From JBIQKZ01 sp044464765 (lineage in GTDB: Bacteria; Pseudomonadota; Gammaproteobacteria; Burkholderiales; Burkholderiaceae_B), in NCBI GenBank assembly GCA_044464765.1, contig JBIQKZ010000014.1, positions 58,012 to 122,011 on the forward strand: a stretch of 64,000 nucleotides of DNA, written 5' to 3'. The position numbers were made by a program, and so were the translations under genes. The first letter of the stretch is position 1; each line of letters starts with the position of its first letter. Positions 58,496-64,000 of this stretch are shown piece by piece. A model generated the notes under the pieces. The model saw only the letters and a list, made by a program, of their open reading frames with translations, was not told the DNA's origin and ran no database searches.

Positions 58496-59693
58496 CATGA
58501 TGTTGCTGAACGATCTAAGGCAGCGCCTGCAGGCGCTGGACGATGGCAATTTGCGCCGGTTCAGACGAACAACGGAAACGGCCAGCGCACCGCATGTGAC
58601 CGTGGATGGCCGGCCCATGCTGGCGTTTTGCAGCAATGATTACCTGGGTTTGGCGGCCGATCCCAGGCTGGCCGATGCGTTGCGCGAAGGTGTTCGCTTG
58701 TATGGGGCCGGCAGTGGAGCGTCCCATCTGGTCAGCGGCCATTCGCGCGCGCACGCTCAATTGGAAGCGCGGATTGCCGACCTGGTCAGTGGCCATATCC
58801 CGCAGGCCGGCGCCCTGTATTTCTGCACGGGCTATATGGCCAACCTGGCCGTCATCACCGGTTTGGTGGCCAGCGATGCCAATGGCTCTGCCGAAATATT
58901 TTCCGAAGCCTTGAACCATGCGTCGCTGATTGACGGCACGCGCCTGGCGCGCGTTCCGACCCAGGTTTATCCGCATGGCGATATCGTCGCCCTGGATCAT
59001 TTGCTGAAGAATAGCCAGGCCGCAGTGAAGATCGTACTGACGGATAGCGTCTTCAGCATGGACGGCGACTTGGCCCCCGTGCCTGCTTTGCTCGATCTGT
59101 GCCAGCGATACAACGCTTGGCTGGTGGTCGATGATGCGCACGGTTTTGGCATGTTGGGTGAACGCGGAATAGGCGCCCTGGAGCATTTCGGATTGCGGTC
59201 CGAGCATCTGGTGTTGATGGGCACCTTGGGCAAAGCCGCCGGCGTGGGCGGGGCGTTTGTGGCCGCCCATGCGGATGTAGTCGATTGGCTGGTGCAGCGT
59301 GCCCGGCCTTATATTTACACGACAGCGGCTCCGCCGGCATTGGCGCATGCGTTGTTGACCAGTCTGGACATTATGTCGAGCGACGAAGGTAAGCAGCGTA
59401 GGGACTGGGTCAACGCTTTGATCCGTCAATTGCGTGAAGGGCTGAGTGTGGGGGCCGGGCAATTGATCGATTCGCAGACCGCGATTCAGCCGCTGGTGAT
59501 TGGTTCCAACCAGGCAGCCCTGGAGGCGGCGGCCCGCTTGTATGAGGCGGGTTTATGGGTGCCGGCTATTCGTCCGCCCACAGTCCCCGCAGGGTCGGCG
59601 CGCCTGCGCATTACGCTGTCGGCAGCCCATACGGCCGGCGACGTGAATTGCTTGCTGGATGCCTTGAATGCGCTTGGGCGCGAGGCGGCCTGA
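58488..59693 (+). CDS. bioF: 8-Amino-7-oxononanoate synthase
   Basis: A 401-residue PLP enzyme condensing pimeloyl thioester with alanine. FCSNDYLGLA, GSGASHLVSGH, DDAHGFGMLGERG and the PLP lysine in MGTLGKAAGVGGAF are conserved. The start GTG 58488 lies inside the bioA end, so translation is coupled; ATG codons four residues on are alternatives. Confidence 0.94.
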   Translation: MADMMLLNDLRQRLQALDDGNLRRFRRTTETASAPHVTVDGRPMLAFCSNDYLGLAADPRLADALREGVRLYGAGSGASHLVSGHSRAHAQLEARIADLVSGHIPQAGALYFCTGYMANLAVITGLVASDANGSAEIFSEALNHASLIDGTRLARVPTQVYPHGDIVALDHLLKNSQAAVKIVLTDSVFSMDGDLAPVPALLDLCQRYNAWLVVDDAHGFGMLGERGIGALEHFGLRSEHLVLMGTLGKAAGVGGAFVAAHADVVDWLVQRARPYIYTTAAPPALAHALLTSLDIMSSDEGKQRRDWVNALIRQLREGLSVGAGQLIDSQTAIQPLVIGSNQAALEAAARLYEAGLWVPAIRPPTVPAGSARLRITLSAAHTAGDVNCLLDALNALGREAA

Positions 59694-59695
59694 TC

Positions 59696-60424
59696 ATGAC
59701 GCAAGATCAAGCCCTTGGGTATTTCGTGACGGGTACCGACACGGAGATCGGCAAAACCTTGATCACCAGCGCATTGTTGCATGCGTTGGTGCGCAGGGGT
59801 GTGCGGGCGATCGGCATGAAACCGGTGGCGGCGGGGGCGGAATGGCGCGATGGCGATTGGCATAACGACGATGCCGATGCCTTGGCGTTGGCCGGCAATA
59901 CCCGGGCGCCGCGTGAACTGACCACGCCTTATTTATGGAAAGAGCCCATTGCTCCGCATATCGCGGCGAAGCAAGAAGGCCAAGCCATGAGCCTGCAACA
60001 TATCCTGGCCTGCCATCAGCAATTGCAACACGATGCCGATGCGGTGGTGGTCGAGGGCGTGGGCGGGTTTTGCGTGCCATTGGGCGACGATTTTGATACA
60101 GCAGACCTGGCCGCGAGCCTGCAGCTGCCTGTTGTTCTGGTGGTGGGGCTAAGGCTGGGTTGCATCAACCATGCTGTCCTGACGGCCGAGGCCATTCTTG
60201 CGCGCAAGCTTCGCTTGGCGGGCTGGGTGGCGAATACGGTGGATGCAAACATGTTGGTCAGCACCGATAATATCGCGACATTGAAGCGGTTGTTGCCCGC
60301 GCCCTTGCTGGGCCTGGTGCCAAGGCTGGCGCAACCGACCGCAGGGAATGCCGCGGCCCACCTGGATTTCAGCGTGTTGCCGGGGTGGCCGGCCACCGTC
60401 GCCCAATCTGCTTCCAAGCCTTAA
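59696..60424 (+). CDS. bioD: Dethiobiotin synthetase
   Basis: A 242-residue ATP-dependent carboxylase closing the ureido ring. The P-loop YFVTGTDTEIGKT is at residues ~8-20, then GMKPVAAG, DADAL, PYLWKEPIAPHIAA and VVEGVGGFCVPLG. ATG 59696 lies two bases after the bioF stop; the frame opening at 59555 lies inside bioF. Third gene of the biotin operon. bioB and bioC are not in this window. Confidence 0.94.
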   Translation: MTQDQALGYFVTGTDTEIGKTLITSALLHALVRRGVRAIGMKPVAAGAEWRDGDWHNDDADALALAGNTRAPRELTTPYLWKEPIAPHIAAKQEGQAMSLQHILACHQQLQHDADAVVVEGVGGFCVPLGDDFDTADLAASLQLPVVLVVGLRLGCINHAVLTAEAILARKLRLAGWVANTVDANMLVSTDNIATLKRLLPAPLLGLVPRLAQPTAGNAAAHLDFSVLPGWPATVAQSASKP

Positions 60425-60463
60425 GAGCTACAAAAACCACTTACCGACTGCGAGGAAAGTCAC

Positions 60464-62038
60464 GTGTTAGACAATGCCAACGTTTACACCCTATTGGAAT
60501 CCGGTTTCCCAACGAGTCGCGATGCGATAGCTATTACGACGCCGGCCCAAACCTACACGTGGCACGATATTGATGCACTGTCGGGACGCTATGCCAACCT
60601 GCTTGCCCAGCTAGCGCTGCCGGAAAATGCACGGGTGGCGGTTCAAGTCGAGAAATCACCCGAAGCACTGATGCTCTACCTTGCCACCCTGCGCGCCGGG
60701 CTGGTTTATCTGCCGCTTAATACGGCGTATCGCGAAGGCGAAGTGGATTACTTCCTGTCGGATGCCGAGCCGTCGGTGGTGGTTTGTGCCCCTGGGAACC
60801 TGCCTTGGGTCAGCGCTCTAGCCGGCAAACGAGGGATAGAACACGTGTTTACTCTGGACGACAACGGTGACGGTTCACTGGCCGTACAGGCCGAAGGCCT
60901 GTCGCCCGAGTTTTCGACCGTGCAACGCGGGAGCGACGAACTGGCCGCCATTCTGTATACCTCGGGCACCACCGGTCGCAGCAAGGGGGCGATGCTCAGT
61001 CATGGCAACCTGGCCTCTAATGCCCAGGTGTTGAATACCTATTGGGGGTGGCGCAGCGACGATGTGCTGCTGCACATGCTGCCAATATTTCATGTGCATG
61101 GCTTGTTTGTCGGGGCGCATGGCGCCTTGCTTGCCGGCGCGCGCATGATCTGGCTGCCCCGGCTGGATATCGATCAGGCATTGCACTATTTGCCCCAGAG
61201 CACGGTCATGATGGGGGTGCCTACCTACTATGTAAGGCTGTTGTCCGACTCACGCTTTACTGCTGAAACGTGCGCGAGCATGCGCTTGTTCATTTCAGGG
61301 TCTGCGCCTTTGTTGGCGGATACCTTCAATGCCTTTCGCGAACGTAGCGGCCATACGATTTTGGAACGCTACGGCATGAGCGAAACCGTCATGCTTACGT
61401 CCAATCCCTATGATCCGTCCTTGGGCCGGCGAATTGCCGGAACGGTCGGTGGGCCTTTACCGGGCGTACAGGTCCGCGTCGTGGACGATGCCGGACGCGA
61501 GCCTGGCAGCGGCCAGATTGGCCATGTACAAGTGCGTGGGCCCAATGTGTTCAGCGGCTATTGGCGCATGCCCGAGAAAACGCGTGAAGAATTCACCGAC
61601 GACGGCTGGTTCAGGACGGGCGATATGGGACACTGGGGTGAAGCCGCTGCTCTGCGCGAAGAATCCACGGTCGACCCCGATGCTGTCCCCGACGCGTATC
61701 TGACCATTGTGGGGCGCAGCAAGGATCTGATTATTTCCGGGGGCTTCAATGTCTATCCCAAAGAGATCGAAAGCCTGATTGACGAACTGCCCGGCGTATT
61801 GGAATCGGCCGTGATTGGTGTGGCGCACCCCGACTTTGGCGAGGCGGTGGTGGCCGTGGTGGTGCCGCGCGACGGCGCGGCGTTGCAGGCCGACGACGTG
61901 ATCATGCGTCTTAAGCCCATGATCGCAAACTTTAAGGTGCCCAAGCAGGTGTATATCTTGGAGTCATTGCCGCGCAATACCATGGGGAAGGTGCAAAAGA
62001 ATGTGTTGCGCGACATGTATGCCAAACAGTTTTCCTGA
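60464..62038 (+). CDS. Malonyl-CoA-synthetase-like AMP-forming ligase
   Basis: A 524-residue ANL-superfamily ligase most like MatB. P-loop ILYTSGTTGRSKGAMLSH, MLPIFHVHGLFVGAHGALL, A5 ERYGMSETVMLTSNPY, GWFRTGDMGHWG, RSKDLIISGGFNVYPKEIE and the C-terminal Lys in PRNTMGKVQKN. The GTG start at 60464 follows GAGGAAA. It follows bioD by 40 bases, probably in the same transcript. MatB makes malonyl-CoA from malonate; a pimelate-type acid is an alternative given the biotin context. Confidence 0.78.
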   Translation: MLDNANVYTLLESGFPTSRDAIAITTPAQTYTWHDIDALSGRYANLLAQLALPENARVAVQVEKSPEALMLYLATLRAGLVYLPLNTAYREGEVDYFLSDAEPSVVVCAPGNLPWVSALAGKRGIEHVFTLDDNGDGSLAVQAEGLSPEFSTVQRGSDELAAILYTSGTTGRSKGAMLSHGNLASNAQVLNTYWGWRSDDVLLHMLPIFHVHGLFVGAHGALLAGARMIWLPRLDIDQALHYLPQSTVMMGVPTYYVRLLSDSRFTAETCASMRLFISGSAPLLADTFNAFRERSGHTILERYGMSETVMLTSNPYDPSLGRRIAGTVGGPLPGVQVRVVDDAGREPGSGQIGHVQVRGPNVFSGYWRMPEKTREEFTDDGWFRTGDMGHWGEAAALREESTVDPDAVPDAYLTIVGRSKDLIISGGFNVYPKEIESLIDELPGVLESAVIGVAHPDFGEAVVAVVVPRDGAALQADDVIMRLKPMIANFKVPKQVYILESLPRNTMGKVQKNVLRDMYAKQFS

Positions 62039-62047
62039 AACGGTTGC

Positions 62048-63520
62048 CTACAAATAAGGGCTGGCCAGCCAAATAATCCTGTTGCGCAGCCGCTTGATAT
62101 ACGGCAGGGCAGCCAGGCTGGCGAGTGTGACCGGGTTGGCGGTCTGGATTTCCGCATCGATCATCGCTTCGATATCGGCGGCGATCTTATGGTCGTAGAT
62201 CTCGATGTCCAGCTCGAAGTTCAGGCGCAGGCTGCGCGGGTCCATATTGGACGATCCGACGTACGACCATGCGCCGTCGATGGTCAGTAGTTTCGAATGG
62301 TTGAAGTTGCCGTGCGCGCGCCATACTCTACAGCCATTGCGGATGACCTGGTCCAGTTGCGCGGTCATGGCGTAGTTGACCAGGCGCAGATTATTCTGGC
62401 CCGGTATGACGATATCAACCTGTATGCCCCTACGGGCAGCCGTGTTCAGCGCACCGAGCAAGGTGGCGTCGGGCAAGAAATACGGCGACTGTATCCTGAT
62501 GTGTTTCTGAGCGACTGCAAAAGCGCCCAGCAACATGCTATGCGTGCTGACAATGCTGCGATCCGGTCCCGAGCGTATGCAGCGGGCCGGCATATGCGGT
62601 TGCGGTGGGTTCCAGTCGGTGCTGCACCATGTGTCGAAGTCCAGCGCTTCACGCGTCGTGAATTCCCAGTCTTGGGCAAAGACGGAAATCAGTTGCAGAA
62701 CAATCGGGCCTTCGACACGAAAATGCGTGTCGGCCGTCATTTTTTCCTTGGCAATGGCTGACACGAACCCGGCCCGGATATTCATGCCGCCCGTGAAGCC
62801 AAGCCGCCCGTCGACCACCAGAATTTTGCGGTGACTGCGCAGATTGGCGTAGGGCATACGTAGGCCCAACGGGTTGGTCATGAACAAGGCTGTTTTCACG
62901 CCATGCTGGATGAGCCAATGGATGATGGGCGGACGCGAGTATTTAGACCCGATGGAGTCGATCAAGACGCGTACCTGCACGCCACGCGCAGCCGCCTGGG
63001 CCAGCGCTTCGGCAATCTTGCGGCCTTCGGCATCGTTGTCAAAAATATAGCTTTGCAAGGCGATCGACTTCTTGGCTTCGTTGATCGCGGCAATCATGGC
63101 GGGGTAGGTTTGATCGCCGCCGTTCAGTATTTGTATGTGGTTGCCGTCGCGCAGCGGGAAGTTGCTGACTTTGTCGCCCAGAAGCCGCAGTGAAGCAAAC
63201 TGGGGGGCCGAGTACGGAATAACGTCGGCGACGGGTATTTCTTCCAGATTGGCGTAGTGCTTCAAGGATTTTTCGCGTTGCTGCGATATCTGATCGCGGC
63301 GTATCCTGTTAATGCCGGCAATCAGATAAAGTGCGGCGCCAAACAGCGGCGACAGCACAATGATGCCGACCCAACCGATGGCGGCGCGCACGTCGTTCTT
63401 GTGCATTGCCGCATGCGAGGCGGCAACCGCCGCTGCCGTCATACTGAAGAGAAAAACAATGTGAGGCCAGTAGTCTTGGAAGAAGTCGTGTAGCGTAGTC
63501 ATTGTCAGCGTTTCGTTCAT
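62048..63520 (-). CDS. Cardiolipin synthase (phospholipase D family)
   Basis: A 490-residue membrane enzyme joining two phosphatidylglycerols. Two N-terminal membrane segments (HIVFLFSMTAAAVAASHAAM and AAIGWVGIIVLSPLFGAALYLI), then two HKD motifs: HRKILVVDGRLGFTGGMN and NHSKLLTIDGAWSYVGSSN. I chose ATG 63520 with GGAG nine bases upstream; the frame is open to 63562. Its stop is 10 bases from the convergent MatB-like gene. ClsA-type by layout; the exact paralogue is not determined. Confidence 0.9.
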   Translation of the reverse strand: MNETLTMTTLHDFFQDYWPHIVFLFSMTAAAVAASHAAMHKNDVRAAIGWVGIIVLSPLFGAALYLIAGINRIRRDQISQQREKSLKHYANLEEIPVADVIPYSAPQFASLRLLGDKVSNFPLRDGNHIQILNGGDQTYPAMIAAINEAKKSIALQSYIFDNDAEGRKIAEALAQAAARGVQVRVLIDSIGSKYSRPPIIHWLIQHGVKTALFMTNPLGLRMPYANLRSHRKILVVDGRLGFTGGMNIRAGFVSAIAKEKMTADTHFRVEGPIVLQLISVFAQDWEFTTREALDFDTWCSTDWNPPQPHMPARCIRSGPDRSIVSTHSMLLGAFAVAQKHIRIQSPYFLPDATLLGALNTAARRGIQVDIVIPGQNNLRLVNYAMTAQLDQVIRNGCRVWRAHGNFNHSKLLTIDGAWSYVGSSNMDPRSLRLNFELDIEIYDHKIAADIEAMIDAEIQTANPVTLASLAALPYIKRLRNRIIWLASPYL

Positions 63521-63919
63521 GGGATGAAACTCCGGCGCCTCATGGGCTGGCCTGTCGGCCAAAGCCTATGCAGGCCGCCGGGCAGGGCGGACATAACCGT
63601 TAAGTATATAAGGAGAACACCCGGCGGGGAGAATGATGGTGAGCGAGTGCGGTGCGCAAATGGCTGATAATCGATCATTCAAGCGTGGAGGCTTGTATTG
63701 ATTGCCTTTTTTCCAGCTGTTAGTAAGTTGTCCATAGAGTTATGCACCACCGCAGTGGATAAGTTGGACACACTTAGAAAATGCCCCCACGCTGCGCCTT
63801 CGGCTTGCTGCCCCCCAAGGGGGCGCTTTTTGCCTTGGGGCGGCCCAGCAGCAAAAAAAAGCCCGCACGATGGCGGGCAATTTTTTGTATTGCGGATCTG
63901 TGAAGATCCGCGCGAATTC
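63521..63919. other. Intergenic region with repeat-like, hairpin-rich sequence
   Basis: No gene is supported in these 399 bp. The first part holds the cls upstream region. From about 63780 to 63850 runs a GC-rich stretch with nested hairpins, CGCCTTCGGC and GCCCCCCAAGGGGGC followed by GCTTTTTG, which resembles intergenic repeats scattered in related genomes; that resemblance is from memory and unchecked. Confidence 0.4.
63853..63886 (-). terminator. Terminator of tRNA-His
   Basis: GCCCGC (63861-63866) and GCGGGC (63873-63878) form a stem around ACGATG. On the minus strand it ends in eight T (63860-63853), the right orientation to end tRNA-His; on the plus strand there is also a TTTTTT. Confidence 0.8.
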
Positions 63920-63996
63920 TGGGGTGACCGATGGGGCTCGAACCCACGACAACCGGAATCACAATCCGGGACTCTACCAACTGAGCTACGGTCACC
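63920..63996 (-). tRNA. tRNA-His (anticodon GTG)
   Basis: Read on the minus strand: extra 5' G (-1), acceptor GTGACCG pairing with CGGTCAC, D-arm TAGCTCAGTTGGTAGAG, anticodon loop TTGTGAT (GTG), T-arm GGGTTCGAGCCC, C73 pairing with G-1, and encoded CCA. The G-1:C73 pair is specific to tRNA-His. Confidence 0.96.
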
Positions 63997-64000
63997 ACTG

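Noticed and set aside
57101..58636. 511-codon minus-strand open frame opposite bioA
   Set aside because: bioA is unmistakable on the plus strand; the antisense frame has no recognisable domain.

Overview
The window reads as a chromosome segment from a betaproteobacterium, most likely of the Alcaligenaceae (Bordetella/Achromobacter/Pusillimonas relatives). I infer this from gene order, the many branched-chain-amino-acid-type ABC importers, a fairly GC-rich coding style and the mix of housekeeping and aromatic-degradation genes. The genus cannot be fixed from sequence alone.

Layout. (1) 1-8.9 kb is core: the glmM end, an OlsB-like ornithine acyltransferase, ppx facing away from ppk, then pstS-pstC-pstA-pstB behind a PhoB box. 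(2) 9.1-10.0 kb holds tRNA-Pro(TGG) and a TumE/TumA-type toxin-antitoxin pair. (3) 10.05-20.25 kb is bounded by a perfect 44-bp direct repeat. The right copy is the 3' end of a sulfatase gene and the left copy is an orphan. Inside are a BrnT/BrnA pair with a nonsense mutation in the toxin, and an operon encoding flavin reductase, HpaB-type monooxygenase, maleamate-type amidohydrolase, a maleate-isomerase-like protein and a complete LivJHMGF importer, followed by a DUF1330 protein and a MarR regulator. No integrase is visible. (4) 20.2-34.3 kb has the sulfatase, a second MarR regulator, a second importer with a fused LivH-LivM permease, and a molybdenum hydroxylase locus (2Fe-2S subunit, triheme cytochrome c/Mo-like subunit, divergent catalytic Mo subunit) resembling nicotinate dehydrogenase. 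(5) 34.5-36.8 kb carries outer-membrane phospholipase A, a truncated and an intact tRNA-Arg(TCT), and an IS21-family remnant fused to the signal-peptide start of a lost gene. (6) 36.9-57.0 kb is a second catabolic block. It has a TetR regulator, a VOC-family protein, a hydrolase, an aryl-AMP/CoA ligase, a third LivJHMGF importer, a salicylyl-CoA-hydroxylase-like flavoprotein and an amidase. After a GntR regulator comes the lower meta-cleavage pathway (semialdehyde dehydrogenase, decarboxylase, hydratase, acylating acetaldehyde dehydrogenase, aldolase). (7) 57.1-64 kb is core: bioA-bioF-bioD, a malonyl-CoA-synthetase-like ligase, cardiolipin synthase and tRNA-His.

How it fits together. The phosphate genes form a Pho module. 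The three importers, each beside ring-attacking enzymes and a local regulator, suggest uptake plus degradation of aromatic or N-heterocyclic acids. The 10-kb flanked block probably funnels a nitrogen-containing substrate through maleamate and maleate toward fumarate. The 37-56 kb block probably activates an aromatic acid as a CoA thioester and/or feeds a meta-cleavage route to pyruvate and acetyl-CoA. Substrates are inferred from context and not proven.
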